Positions 11,038 through 24,240 of a stretch of DNA of 64,000 bases are shown one piece after another. A program made the position numbers and the translations under genes. The notes below the pieces were generated by a model that was not told where the DNA came from, searched no databases, and saw nothing but the letters and a program-made list of their open reading frames with translations. Position 1 is the first letter of the stretch, and the number at the start of each line of letters is the position of its first letter. The DNA is from Paulownia fortunei (lineage: Eukaryota > Streptophyta > Magnoliopsida > Lamiales > Paulowniaceae). The stretch covers positions 23,219,993 through 23,283,992 of the forward strand of contig CM033109.1 of the NCBI GenBank assembly GCA_019321725.1. The letters are read 5' to 3'.

Positions 11038-14000
11038 ATGGCTGAAGTTTCTGCTAAGAGTTTCATACCGGAATCGTTTCCGGGCTACACACCAGACATT
11101 GCGGGGCAAATTGGTCTATTGTGGGAGCTAATCAAAGCGCCATTGATAGTTCCATTGCTGAGAATCTGTGTGTACATTTGCTTGGCCATGTCTATCATGG
11201 TGTTCATGGAGAGGCTTTACATGGGGGTTGTCATTATTCTGGTGAAACTCTTCTGGAAAAAGCCCGAAAAGAGGTATAAATGGGAGCCCATGAACGATGA
11301 CTTGGAGATGGGGACTGCGGCTTTCCCATTGGTCCTTGTTCAGATCCCCATGTTCAATGAAAAAGAGGTCTGTTTTTCTTGATTTCACTTTTCACACACA
11401 CACACACACACATGAGTTTGTGTGAGAAAACAAAAGGGCTTAGGCTGTTTGTTGTTTTTCTGGGATTGGGGGCAGGTTTACAAGATCTCCATTGGTGCAG
11501 CGTGTAATCTTTCATGGCCTGCAGATAGGCTAGTGATTCAAGTACTGGATGATTCCACAGACCTTGTCATCAAGGTACATATATACAGATAGATACCAGA
11601 AATCTAACGAGTCATTTAATTTCATTGGATAAAACAAGTAAACCCAAAAGCTTTGGCCATGAAATTCACTTTTGTTGTAGTATCAGTTTTGAAATTACTC
11701 AATTACCCCATGTTTCACTCTCAAAAAAGCATTTTTTTTTTAATTTTTTGGTTTTTTACAAGAAATTTTTCAGTTTTTAACCTTGGATTCTGCTTCATAA
11801 TCATTTCTTTCTGAAATCAGATAAATTGGGTTATTACATACTTGTAAATCCAAAATTTGTATTAGCATAGATCAGGGGTTGTACTTATATTTGATCCTGT
11901 CTCAGTTCACACCTATTCCTGTACATTTCTAATAAAAAGAGCACTTTTTCATACTTTATCTTTTCCTGATATTTACTCTCAATGATAGCTTAATATTCTA
12001 ATTAACACCCACATTATTATCATTATTGAAAAGTTATTTCATTGGATTCCTAACTTTGGGTACACTGAATACATGAATTAGTTATAGTTGATTTTTGCTA
12101 TTAATAACCTGCAATAATGATTGTAGGATATGGTTGAGAAAGAATGTATCAGGTGGGCTAGCAAAGGCATTAACATTAGATACCAAATTAGAGAGACAAG
12201 AGGAGGCTACAAAGCTGGAGCTCTTAAAGAAGGCTTGAAACACGACTATGTCAAAGATTGCGAGTACGTCGTCATCTTCGATGCCGATTTCCGACCCGAA
12301 CCGGATTTTCTCCGGCGAGCCGTCCCCTTCCTGATCCACAACCCGGACATTGCCCTTGTACAAGCTCGTTGGAGGTTTGGTAAGCCTTACTTTCTTAACC
12401 ATATTTCCCTAAGTCGAGAAATGTATTAATAATTGAATTTGAACAATGATAACTTCAAATAATATTTAAAAATAATATCATCAATACATTGACAAAGAAA
12501 ATCCTGAATTTCCTAAGTAGTTTTTTTTTTTTTTTAATTTGAGTCGTATGCAGTAACATGCGAAAGTGTCGGTGGTGATGACTATAGAGTCCTTTGTTAC
12601 CATTGATTATTATTGGTATGAAAACATATGCAGAATTCATAGTGATAGAGTGACAGGGGGGTGCTGCATAAATTTATTAGTGTAGGGTGCGGATGATATT
12701 CTCTTGGTTTTTGCCTTTCTTAGCTGCCGCACACCCAGCGGGGCAGTTGGGGCCCATTAAGACGCTATTGCCCACGCCATGGGACCATTTAAGCCGGCCC
12801 GCTTCTTATTAATCACCCACATATCACGGAGTTAAGACCCAACACATCAATTGTATTATAGGAGTATTATTAAATTTTAGTGCACAAAAATTGTAAATTT
12901 TGTATTTTTTAAATAATAATATTATTATATTTTTTAAAATTAATAATTAAAAATTAATAAATAAAGATTATTCGATAACTCACTATTAGGATATATGACG
13001 TCACAAGGGTCCCATAGGTGAGATCGGATCCAAGGGTAGGAAGAAGTCCGAAACCCCCCCTCCCCAACCCCCTAAAAGGAAAGATATCCCTACCATAAGG
13101 GCCCCATAGGTCCGATCGGATTGAAGGGGAGGATGAAGTCCTCTCGCATTTTCTTAATTATCTTTTGATGTTATTAATAACTATGTTATTAACAACACAA
13201 AGAGTTATTTTCAGACAATTAATTGCATTATAAACGTATACTTAACTTTAATATCATTATGATTATAACCCAAAGATTTAAGCCAAAGTCAATATTATTA
13301 GATAAAAAATACTTTTTTTTATACTTTCACTTTAATGATATGCCTATTGCCTATATATTTTGGTTTATGCCAACTTTACTAGAATAGATATTCAACAAAA
13401 TAGAGGCTCCATTAAACTTGTAAACCACATTATGAGAGTATAATTTTTTTTTTCGAGACAATTAATAAAATACCCTTGTCTTGGTTTAGTGGTAGGCTTC
13501 TTAATTAATATAATCATTTGCGTCACTCCAATTGTTGGAATGACAAAATTATCCTGACCTTCTGCTGGAAGTAACAGTGTGGCCCCGCCCGTATTAATCG
13601 GGGCGTAAGTGATATAATTCCCGGGGCAGGTTTGTCCTTTCCTCCCTAGCAGACAAACAGCAACTTTACGTCAAATCAATGGGCAACAATAGCAGTGGAG
13701 GGCAGAGTTGTAATTTAAAGACACCACGTGGTGTTATTCTCTGCTCAGTATCCGCAGACACCATTGGTGGAGCCGCACTGGCAATCTTGTTTGACTCAGT
13801 CATAAACAGCGTCAACGTTCTGTGCACCGACAATTTGTGGGGAGTAAACAAACTTTATGAAAAGGGTGAAAAATGTCTAAAGTTGGTAATTCCAGGTTGT
13901 TATGGTGTGACGTGGCAATTTTATTTTAGCTGTCGTGTCATGTGGTGTCAGAAAAAGTAACGGGCTCTTTCTTGTTTACATGATTATTAGGACACAACCC

Positions 14001-17000
14001 TACGGTAATATCAAATCCAATTGAATTGGATAACTAACTGAATCATTAGTTTGAATCACGGATTTAATGTTAACCTACTCCCAAAACATGTTAAATTTGT
14101 TAGGTTTGACTCCAATAATATACCTCCAAAAATTAAAATTAAGTAGGTGAAGTTTGAGAAATGATTAAGAGCTAAATACAAAAAATATAAATTGAAGATT
14201 AAGAATTATATTATTTATTTATTAATATTTGAAGAGTATTTATAGATATTGATTAAATGTTGAGCACGTGAATTTTAAATATGTGACGACATATAAATTA
14301 TTTATTATTGAAAATATATAATATAATTAATGATAGATGATTAGACTGGTCTGGATCTTTATATCAAATTGGATCACAACCCAAATAAAAAGTATATGGA
14401 CCTTGTTTTGATGGGTAAATAAATCTAAGTACAAATTATGAAATGTAAAACACAATCCTTATTCATCACACCCTTTTCCATACTTATATAATTATAAATG
14501 TCAATCAAGAATTTTGTTATTACATTAGTTATTTAAAACGATCAATTCTATCTGAATTTAAAAATATTGCCTCCAACCCCACTCAAAATTATCTCCTTAT
14601 GTCTCCATATTTTCCATTAAATGCCAAGTAGACATAATGAGTATGGACCTTTTTATCTCAAGATGCAACTTTGATATAGAATTTTATGATGAATATTAAA
14701 ATAAACTTTGTCACTTTTCTTTTTCAAAATAGAAAACTTTAGAAAAAGATTTAAGAAAAGACACAAGCCACAACTAATTATCAGACACAGATCAAGTTAC
14801 AACATAGTACAATATGTTTGTGGGCGACTATTTCAAATATTTAAAGAAATTTCTTACACTATTTCTGTTTGTGTTTGAATTTAAACTTTACTATCCTTGA
14901 AAGAATTGTACCATCGACTTTTTTATGATTTTGCTAGCAAATATATTTAAATCTTTGTGATACTAAATTTCATTACATAATATTATCGTATCAAGTGAGC
15001 ATGAGAACGAAACAATGTGACACAATTCGTGAAAAATGTAAAGGAAAGTGTTTCTTGCCGAGGCTTTTTACTTCTTTTCCCGTTGTTATTGGCTGAAATA
15101 AATTTGTGGAAACATGAAATATTTGGTTGATCTTGCAGTGAATGCAAATGAATGCTTGTTGACAAGAATGCAAGAAATGTCATTGGACTACCATTTTACA
15201 GTTGAGCAAGAAGTGGGATCAGCCACTCATGCCTTCTTTGGCTTCAATGGTAAGTTAAACAATGCTTAGCAAAGTGCTTACTCAAGTATAAATTTTTTAT
15301 TTTTTCTTAATTTTTTAAAAATTTGAGTTCTAAAATATGGGAAATGAGGAGTGGGGTCGTACCCTGACCTCATCTATAAATGGTGAGGTCAGGTATCACT
15401 ACCACTGCTCTAGTTTGCTTGGACTGTTGGAAAGCTTGAACCTCGCCTATAAAAGTTGGAAGAATAATTGAGCCCACTATGCTAGTAAAACTAGGTTTGT
15501 GATTAGTCTATTAGGAATGAAGCCATCAAATCTCTCCTTTCTTTTTCAATACATAAGCAAGAAATTAAAGGTATACTTTCTATAGTTGTTAAAACCTTGC
15601 CCCTTTTTTTTTTGTTGGTCTGAACAGGTAAAGTAGTTAACTTTATTAAAAAAGGAAAAAGAAAAAGATTAGAATATGCAGTCCTCAAAATTACTTGTGA
15701 TGATGAGTAATGATGCTCAGTTTGTGGTCTATTCCTTTGTTACTAAGAGACATTATTGGATACAAAATTTTGTTCGGATTATGTTAACTGAATTGACACA
15801 AAAATCATCATGCTGAAGTTAGATTGTAGTATTCATTTCTAATGATGATTTCCATCGGAACTCAAACAAAGGAATCATTTGGGGTTGTTTGTGCTTTCCG
15901 TTGATCATTTTCAATTAATCTATGGATGTCACGGACTTGTGCCCTTAAAGGATTGCGTTTGTCGATAGAAACCAGCCATAACAAACTGACAATCTCTCAG
16001 GAACTGGTGGAATATGGAGGATTGGTGCAATCAACGAGGCCGGAGGGTGGAAAGACAGAACCACAGTAGAGGACATGGATCTTGCTGTCCGGGCTGGTCT
16101 CAGGGGCTGGAAATTTCTCTACCTAGGAGACCTCCAGGTACATTTTTCGTTCAGCTAATTTATTCTTCTCAGCATTTAATGTTTCGCGCGAGAGTAACCA
16201 TATTTGTGGGTTTCCAATAGGTGAAAAGTGAACTTCCCAGTACCTTCAAAGCCTTCAGGTTCCAGCAGCACAGGTGGTCTTGTGGCCCAGCTAATTTGTT
16301 CAGAAAAATGGTGATGGATATTGCTACTAACAAGGTTCGTTTAAGAATATTCATAATATTTAATAATGTATTGTACTAGTTTTACTGAACAAAGAACTAA
16401 ATCATTTCTTTTTTGTGTTTGTATGATTCTGCAGAAAGTTTCGCTCTATAAGAAGTTTTATGTGATCTACAGCTTCTTCTTTGTCCGGAAGATCATAGCC
16501 CATATGTTCACATTCTTCTTCTATTGTGTGGTTCTGCCATTGACAATTCTTGTCCCTGAAGTAGATGTCCCGAAATGGGGAGCCATTTACATTCCTTGCA
16601 TCATAACCACCCTTAACTCTGTCGGAACACCAAGGTACAGTTAAAAAAACTACTACTTCAAAAGTTCCACTCTTTTTAGAATTTTGAATGGTGCATTTGC
16701 ATGACCTTGTACTGATCAAAATCACTAAATCTTCAGGTCATTCCATCTGTTGTTCTATTGGGTCCTTTTTGAGAACGTCATGTCTTTCCACCGGACCAAG
16801 GCCACATTCATCGGTCTGCTGGAGGCCAAGAGAGTCAATGAATGGGTAGTCACTGAAAAACTTGGAGATACTCTCAAGAACAAATCAAACAACAAATCAG
16901 CTACATCAAAGAAATCCCTCTCTAAGTTCCTCGGAGACAGGTAAAATTATCCATCTATTCCTGTCAAAAGTCATTCTCTTGGGACTGCAAACGAAACTTA

Positions 17001-17244
17001 TTATTCGTTAGCATTAAGAATTTGAAGCATCAGTAAGAGAGAAATTCATATGGTGACAATTGTTGTTCAATGTTTTTTCAGAATTTCGCTACATGAGCTC
17101 GGGTTTGCTGTGTTTCTTTTCATCTGTGGATGCTATGACTTCCTCTACGGAAAGAACAACTATTTCATATACCTCTTCCTTCAAGTCATCACCTTTACAA
17201 TCGCGGGATTTGGCTACGTTGGCACGATAGTCCCCAGCTCTTAA
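11038..17244 (+). CDS. CSLA: Glucomannan 4-beta-mannosyltransferase, cellulose synthase-like family A (CSLA9/CSLA2-like)
   Basis: Makes the beta-1,4-mannan or glucomannan backbone of hemicellulose from GDP-mannose and GDP-glucose in the Golgi membrane (GT2 family knowledge). Nine exons join in frame: 11038-11367, 11476-11574, 12127-12379, 15139-15249, 16001-16137, 16221-16334, 16435-16634, 16737-16940, 17082-17244. All introns are GT-AG. The product is 536 residues, the usual CSLA length. Catalytic landmarks are present in order: DDSTD at 135-139, DAD at 195-197, VEDMD at 287-291 and QQHRW at 325-329. Hydrophobic segments lie near residues 35-65 and in the C-terminal third, as expected for a multi-pass enzyme. 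An in-frame TTG lies upstream, but the ATG at 11038 matches the family N-terminus. Intron 3 is unusually long (2759 bp). The gene looks intact; the exact CSLA subgroup is inferred. Confidence 0.96.
12380..15138 (+). other. Long intron 3 of CSLA
   Basis: Contains a direct duplication at about 13005-13052 and 13095-13142 (CCCATAGGT...GATCGGAT...AGGGGAGGA-type words). A GC-richer island at 13550-13970 includes the perfect palindrome ACACCACGTGGTGT (13721-13734). Another GC-rich patch lies at 12715-12810. Open frames on both strands of the island (13666-13960) match no family I know. No spliceable exon was identified. Confidence 0.6.
15363..15393. repeat. Perfect 10-bp inverted repeat in CSLA intron 4
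   Basis: CCTGACCTCA (15363-15372) and TGAGGTCAGG (15384-15393) are exact reverse complements around an 11-base loop. A small hairpin; function unknown. Confidence 0.6.
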
Positions 17245-17640
17245 CAGCAGCAGAAGCATCAAACCATTACATTTATAGGCAGAGTGGTCTCTACTACTCA
17301 CCTTCCTGTATTTGTACCCTACACCAAAAAATGTACACAAGAATTGCTCTGTTTGGTAGAAAAAACATTCATCCTGTACAACAGAATATCAAAGGGCTTC
17401 AATTCGCCTGAAAATCTCTTGCTGACTGCCAGCAAAACTTTGGCAGAAAGCGCAGAAAAAACGCATGCTGTGGCATGATCAGCATGTTATACAGTCAAGA
17501 AAAAGGTTGAAGGAGCATAAATATCATAAATATTAGAGTTAGACAAATAATGTTTTTTTTTTTTTTTTTTTTTTCATTTTTAGCTTATAGTGGTTGTAGC
17601 TGTGTGACACTGTATTTCATTTTGTTAAGTAATTTATTTT
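17245..17640 (+). other. CSLA 3' untranslated region and end of transcript
   Basis: Follows the TAA at 17242-17244. AT-rich stretches near 17516-17540 could carry the polyadenylation signal; a T run follows at about 17552-17574. The 64-codon frame at 17284-17478 has no homologue that I recognise and is treated as UTR. Confidence 0.5.
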
Positions 17641-18690
17641 TTTGAAGGTCCATTTCTTGTTTTTCAGCTTTATGAAGAGGAAATAAGCTGATGGCCTCAC
17701 TGCATGGCTTGTACTTAAAGGTCGTTTTCAATTTTGCCATTTTTCATTTATAGAGTTCCATGTGTTCCTTAGTCATCATATGTTGTAGAAGATCAAGTTT
17801 GGGAAGAGATTTCTCATATTGCAAAATAATATGAATTTTGGTTAAATTCTAAGAGTGGATTGAGTGTATTTGAATTACTGAACTACATGTTTTTTGATAA
17901 TGGTTGAAAAAGGACATTTATTTGAGGGTTTATTATCGTAATCTCACATTAAAAGCTATAATTTCATAGCGAAGATTTTTGAATTTTGAAACGAAATTAA
18001 CGAAATGCCTTGGTATTTGTCATAAATTTGAATTAAGAGAATTTTAAAACCTCTTTTAATATCACTCTTGCTTAAATGTATAATTTCTGGATAATCACCA
18101 TATTTTTATACTTATGAGTCTTGTCAAAATTATTTGATAAAATAACATGATTTGATTAACTCTCCTTGATTGATATTTTATTTTCTTGTTATAAAATTTG
18201 AATTATCATTCACTTTTTAACCTTCCAAGATATGATATAAATTGTGAAAATATCACAATCTACGCTCGACATTAATTAATTAATTATTTACTTGAAAAAT
18301 TAAATTTGATTAACTTTTTTAAATATAGGTTGAAAATGTAAAATAAATATTAAATATCTATATGTTTTAAGCGTCACCATTTAATTGCTCATAAATTCAA
18401 GTTGGCAACAATGTGATCCAAAGTTTTTCTACTTTTTTTTTTATAATTCAGATTCCTGACTTCGTTCGAGATACCTCAGTCGCAGAGTCCGACTGACAGT
18501 ATAGTAATTGCTCCATATTGAAATGCATCTGTAGGTTCCCATTAGGATTCGAACCCCCACCCTACCGTTGGAAGCAAGTCTAAGTTAATTATTTCACCAA
18601 TTGAGCTATGCCCGGGACAACTTTTCTACTTTCTTGTTAATGCCATATGTTGCCTAAGGCAGAACCATATGTGTCCGATTGAAATTGAAA
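17640..18690 (+). repeat. CSLA 3' flank, duplicated again at 20680-20985
   Basis: Three blocks recur in the same order near 20690-20985: TTTTTCAGCTT...GAAGAGGAAATAAGC; CAATTTTG.CATTT...CATTTATAGAGT; and TTTCTTGT.AATG.CATATGTTG followed by CTAAGGCAG. The second copy is shorter and lacks the SINE found here. This marks an old local duplication of the region behind CSLA. Confidence 0.65.
18436..18616 (-). mobile_element. tRNA-derived SINE
   Basis: On the minus strand the element starts with CCCGGGCATAGCTCAATTGG. An A-box-like TAGCTCAATTGG corresponds to 18597-18608, and a B-box-like GGTTCGAATCC to 18545-18555. It ends in an A run (T run on + at about 18433-18442). Near-identical flanks, AAGTTTTTCTACTTT (18421-18435) and AACTTTTCTACTTT (18619-18632), are the target-site duplication. 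The related locus at about 20918 has the same flanks without the element. All internal-promoter pol III landmarks and the empty site agree. Confidence 0.8.
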
Positions 18691-20630
18691 CACAAATTAT
18701 TATGTTGTCTGTTTCTTTACTTCCTTGCTTCCACTGTCATATGTCCCATAATTTGGGCAAGCCACATGATGTTATTACTTGGAAGACATTAAAGTTAGGA
18801 GAACATATAACTAATAACTAAACACTATTAAGTATAAATGTCATTAATCACCTTTCCCATCGGGAGCTATTTTACCATATTTCGAACTCAAAGGTATTCA
18901 TGAACCCCTATAGTAGTTTGTTTTGGATTCGATCTAGAACTGTTTTCAACAGTTTGTGTAGCTATAAATTCTATTATATACATCAAGATTTATTGACTTT
19001 GTATACCATTCTATTATAAATAAATGATCTTATAATAGATCCATTGGGATATTAAAATTATATAATCATAATGGAAACAACAACCCTAATCGCCATCACA
19101 TGGAAGAAACTATTTTACTTGGCATGGTTTGGTTTTATCCCTCAATTTTGATTTCAAAGTTGTGAAACTTTTGCTTCTTTTCTCAATCCAAGTTTCTTAC
19201 ACCTCCACTAGACCTTAGTACCAATAGGGACTTACGGAGTCGAGGGTGACATACAACTTTTTTTTATAAAGGGTATTTTACATTAAATAGTGAGGGACGA
19301 ACAACGGTAGTGCATCTCCAGCAACAAATAGTGCAATTTTTCTCACGTCCTCACGTATCCTAGTTTAATTTTGTCTCTAAAAGGTAATATTTAATTATCG
19401 TTGATTATTTTTTTAAAAATAATTTTGCATGAAAAACACTGTATAACATAATTATTTTCACCTTCTAGATCATATACCAAATCTTAAGGATTGTGACATT
19501 AACAACGATTTAGCATTCACTCAAGAATCAAACTACATTGCTAAAAAGATTGTTGCATCATGTAATAGCATTTTTGTTAATGGATATAATACTTTGGGCT
19601 AAAGAAGTGATGTCTGAAAACTAGGCATTGTCCACCTCCCTTACTCGAGCTGATTGTCTATCCTCCTTTTAATCATTAGATTGAGCACAAAATTGCTAAA
19701 CTTGAATATCTTCTCCTTGAAGTATTACTATTAGCCTTTGCACTTTTGGTTGTCCCAATGAGAGAGAAGGGACAAACATATGATAACCATTTTGCATAAA
19801 CAATGTGTGAATCAAAGGGACCATTGAAGTATCTTCATAACTAGATTAAGTCTTTCTTTTTCCCAACTATCTATACACACACACACACACACCATATGTA
19901 AAAGTATGAGTAAATCAGAGTCATTTACACTTTTGATCCTTTTTCAGTATTTTTGAGTGGTTAAAATATCATTATTTAATTAAATTATGGTTAAGAATTG
20001 TTATTAAGCAAATTCATAACTCAATTAATTTATTTGGAGTTGTGTTTGATTAAAAAAATTGAATTTGGGGGAAGAATTTGGAGTAGAGGATTTCAAATGA
20101 TTTTAATATCGAGTAAATTTTAAATTCATATTAATGACTGCAAAAATAATTGAAAATGATTACTAGAAAATTTTAAATCCATTGTAATTAACCATAATCT
20201 AAACAAGTTCATGAGACATAATAATTTTTGCTTTTAAATTCTCCATTCCAAATGTAACTTAATAGTATTTGCTATTGTTAATTAGTCTTAATCTTATGAT
20301 TCGCAGTCGGATCCTCTATTTCCATCTCCTTTGTAAATAATAGGACACTTAACTACCAAACCATATGTAAATAAGCCGAGTGACAGAGAGAGAGAGAGAA
20401 AGAGAGTTCAAGTTCAACCAATAGTTCCCAAAACATAGCATTTGCTATAAACCCTAATTTTTCCCACTCTCAACATTACTATTAAATTATTCTAATTTTT
20501 CCCAAATCTTACCCTTTTATCTTCACATTTTAGTACGAGTTCTTCTTTTTCTTAATAATAATGGTATAGATCCAACGAATCCAAAACTTGAAAAAACTAA
20601 AGTAAATCTATGTTGGCTTTGCTGAATTTG
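18640..20630. other. Intergenic DNA, with MITE-like copy at 20035-20265
   Basis: No gene found. Contains an AC microsatellite (about 19873-19892) and a GA run (about 20387-20404). The segment 20035-20265 (from TTGTGTTTGATTAAAA to TTCCAAATGTAACTT) resembles the MITE-like sequences at 6195 and 50166. The rest is AT-rich with no recognised motif. Confidence 0.45.
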
Positions 20631-20679
20631 CAGAAGTTCATGTCCAATTGAGTACTTATGTTTCAAAAGTTCCCTTTTT

Positions 20680-20985
20680 CTTTTTTCAGCTTGAAGAGGA
20701 AATAAGCCAATATCATGTGTATATTTTTAATTTCAAATGTATACGACGTATATGTATGATATGGAATACAAGATGCAATACTTAAAAACTTACAATAGAA
20801 AATCTAAATCATAGACGAAAGGGCGCTTCAATTTTGTCATTTTCATTTATAGAGTCCCATATGTGTCTTAAAACACTAACATTAGAGCAATTCCAAGCAA
20901 AATATATTAATTTGATCCAACATTTTCTGCTTTCTTGTGAATGCATATGTTGTCTAAGGCAGGACCACATAGAATGTGATGTTTC
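20680..20985 (+). repeat. Second, shortened copy of the CSLA 3' flank
   Basis: Homologous to 17640-18690, with a large internal gap and without the SINE. It includes GATCCAACATTTTCTGCTTTC (about 20916), which corresponds to the SINE target site in single copy. Overlapping open frames on both strands here (20809-21094) are considered chance. Confidence 0.6.
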
Positions 20986-21352
20986 TGGATTCTCCGTGAA
21001 ACTGAAAGACCTTGTTTCCACTCTCTTTGATTCAGCAATTTTCTTTCTTTTGAGATGTATAATACTCATAACCAACAATAACTATTATATATAATATCAC
21101 AAGTAAAATAGACAAAAACCTTTATATATGGTATCAATTTAATTACAAATGATTTATATTATGATTTATTACTGATTTAATTAGTACGTTTTATATCTTC
21201 ACACCCAGTTATGCTTTATCGATACATTTATGACATAACTAATACATTTATTTTTAAAAATGAAACTATAATTATGTATACGAATATAAATATGTCCAGT
21301 CATATCGTGTCTTGTAATCAAAATGAATATCTTAATGTAGACATAAAAAACA
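20986..21352. other. AT-rich intergenic spacer
   Basis: No gene, RNA or repeat recognised; composition is simple AT-rich. Confidence 0.5.
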
Positions 21353-23089
21353 ACTCGGGCATCTGAACAAAATCCTAAAACAACTCTACTTCAGTGAGAG
21401 AATTCTATCAAATCTGGCGAGTGCTTGCCTTATCTAAATTATCTCTTAAAGGAAATAGAATGTTTCATTTACTCTATTACATTATTATGTCATCTATTGT
21501 ATAAAGACTTCATTGAAGGTATATTTTATACTATGTATTATCCTCTCCATAGCTTTCTCTGATTAAATATTGGAGAATTTTTCCTGCCAGCATCCATAGC
21601 CGTCGTTTCGTAGTTGCTGCTAGATGAGGGTTGAGAAATTGAAGGTGCTAATTTGGATTTCTTGATTATTGCAAATTCTGACACGTATTAAAATATCAAA
21701 AACACACTCAAATAATAAATTTTAAAAAATCAAATATATAAATACAACAATAGTTTTAACATACAGTAAATTAGAAGATTTTTAAATTCATAAAGAGGTA
21801 CATTTTATAATGTTTTAAGGGTACTTTTCTTTTTCTATAGCTTTTAATAAGGGCGGGTGTCGCATCAGTTTTTTAGGACAAAGTAGTATTATGTCCTAAA
21901 CCATATTTTTTTCTTTTTAATTTTCTCGTGTTGAGGTACAAATGCAATAAAATTATTACCTCTATTTTCTCATTTTGATCATTTACTTCGAGTAGGAGTT
22001 TCCCAAAAATTTCTCCAGGTAACCAAAACCCAAAGTTCTTTGAAAAAATTTCAACTTTATTAGGGATGACAATTGGGCGGACACACGAAAACTTGTCGTT
22101 CATATAGTGCATTTCTTAATAGTTTCGAATCGAGATGGCCACTGAAAGTTAGAAAGATTTGACCAAAGGCTGCAAAAAGGAGAGCTATAGAAAGGCTTAG
22201 ATTATTTCTATTCCTATATAGTGAAAACAGTGAAGAGGAAATCATCGTTGAAATATGGAAATGAATAGAGGGGGGAAAAAATCCTAGCCTAGCAATGAAA
22301 CAAATTAATAAGTTGTATATCCATCTCTTATCTTAAAGTGTGCCATATTAACGCGCAATTTGAAGTGGCAGATATGTCCTGTGCTGGCAACGCGAGTGGG
22401 AGAGAGGGCAAACGATCAGTTACCCGGCCCGAACCTGTCTGGATTTAAAATATCAAACCTATTACCCACTTGAAGACCCATTTAATTGGATTTGTGTTGC
22501 GAAATTTATGAACGCTGTCGTAAACAAGTAATAAAGTAACTAATGAATTACAAAATACCAAAATTGTGTTAACTCTAACTTTATTTGAATGATCGAAAGT
22601 GAGTGATGATTACTGCAATTAAACGTAAACTACTACTAGACTAATGTGCAAAATAAAATAAGAATGAACTCAAAGAGTTAAAGACCTAGGATTGTGATTT
22701 TACCGTAATCTGATTTGAACACTCAATCACATTAATCTCAATTTATTTTTCTAATTGATAGTTAAGAATCCATCAATTATTTAAAAGTCTCTTCCGATGT
22801 CTAATGAAAATTTTACCAATTGTTAATCTCACTATACTCCTATTTGAATTAAACAATCAATAAATCATTGGAATCTATAGATTTCAAGTAAGACTCTATC
22901 TTACATACAATTTATTATTTTCTATATATAAAATTAGACACATATATCACCTCCCGAACCAATATGATTAGCAAATCATTTAATTAGTGACCAAGTAATT
23001 GAAAATATTTAGAACCATGTAAAAAACTCAACTAGATAAAATAAACATGCAATCATCAAAACCCTAAAAAAGAGAAATAAACCATAATC

Positions 23090-23570
23090 ATGTAAGGTCA
23101 TATATTAGCTTTGAGAGCTTTTTAATTGTCTTAAAGTTGAGATGACTCAATCTTTTGTGCCACAACCAACTCTTCTCTTTAATTATTCTTTGCTATAACA
23201 GAGGTAAGGGCAGTGATTTTGATAATGATCATTTAACTACATACACATTGCATTTTCTAATTCCAGTTTCGATACGACCAGTGTGGACATCCTTAACATG
23301 ACAACAATTGTTTGAGAATTCAACTATATCACAAAATTGATACTCAACAAGTTATACTTTAGGCCTTCAACAAATGAAATTTAAAAAAATTCAATGTTAC
23401 CGTTAGATATTTTACCTATACCCTTGGTTATGGCTTTAAAATTATTTCTATACACAACCTTGACTCCTTTGGTAGGTTTAAGGTCTCTCAATTGAGGCAA
23501 GTGAGTCTTGACTCTTGTCATATGTCTTGAACAACCACTATAAATATACTATAGGGGTGACACAAGACTA
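23090..23570 (-). pseudogene. Ty1-copia gag-pol fragment (protease and GAG-pre-integrase), disrupted
   Basis: Reading the minus strand gives the aspartic protease neighbourhood SGCSRHMTR, then VEGLKYNLLSIS and CGTKRLSHLNFKTIKKL. These are hallmarks of copia polyproteins just before the integrase. Several stop codons and at least one frame change show that it is dead. It belongs to the retroelement spanning 21353-25388. Confidence 0.7.
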
Positions 23571-24240
23571 CTTTGCAACCCTACTCTCCTACAAAAGAGT
23601 TCTTAAGTTTTAGGTACCTATTTCAATTATGGTCTTTCATTGTTATTCTTCTAAGGAACCCATAGCATCAAAGAATAATTTTAGTGCAAGCTAAAAAACT
23701 ATATTATTGACGAAAATACCAACTCAAGCCAAAATCCATCAGACTTTCGTATCAATTGAAAGAATTCATGATAAAAGCAAAATCACAAGAAAAAAAAGAA
23801 GAAAATTTAAAAATATTAAAAGATGAAGCTCCCAACTTGGTCCCTAAGCTTCTTTTCCTTGTTCTCCTCTTGTTTCTCCAAGTCTCCTCAAGTTCAATAA
23901 TGCCCAAAGTCTTTTTAAAAGTTAGTTTTTATAATTTTTCCCAAATTAAGGTCAAAATCCGAGTAAAAAAAATCGCACTTTCAAAATTTCAAATCATTTG
24001 GCGCCTAGGCGCAAAATAACAGTGCTCTGCACATCTTCAAACCGCACCTAAGCACCAAGTATTCTTTTCGACACCTAAAATCACTTAAGTAAAGCGGCCT
24101 CCTAGACAATTGCCGGTGGTACTCCTTGGACACCGGATGTGAACTCACTCCACACCTCTCGTACAACCTCACCTCCCCTGCCAGGTGCGGCTAGTCTCTT
24201 TTGTAGATGATAACCCTAGTTGCCAAACCTTTTCAATACT

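Noticed and set aside
18436..18616. A genuine tRNA gene
   Set aside because: It has A- and B-box-like sequences, but the stem pairing is poor, it continues into a non-tRNA body with an A tail, and it has target duplications, so it is a SINE.
22060..22245. Minus-strand frames near 21873-22245 that could be a first exon
   Set aside because: A donor-like GAG/GTAATA follows, but the translation matches nothing known and no further exons were found.
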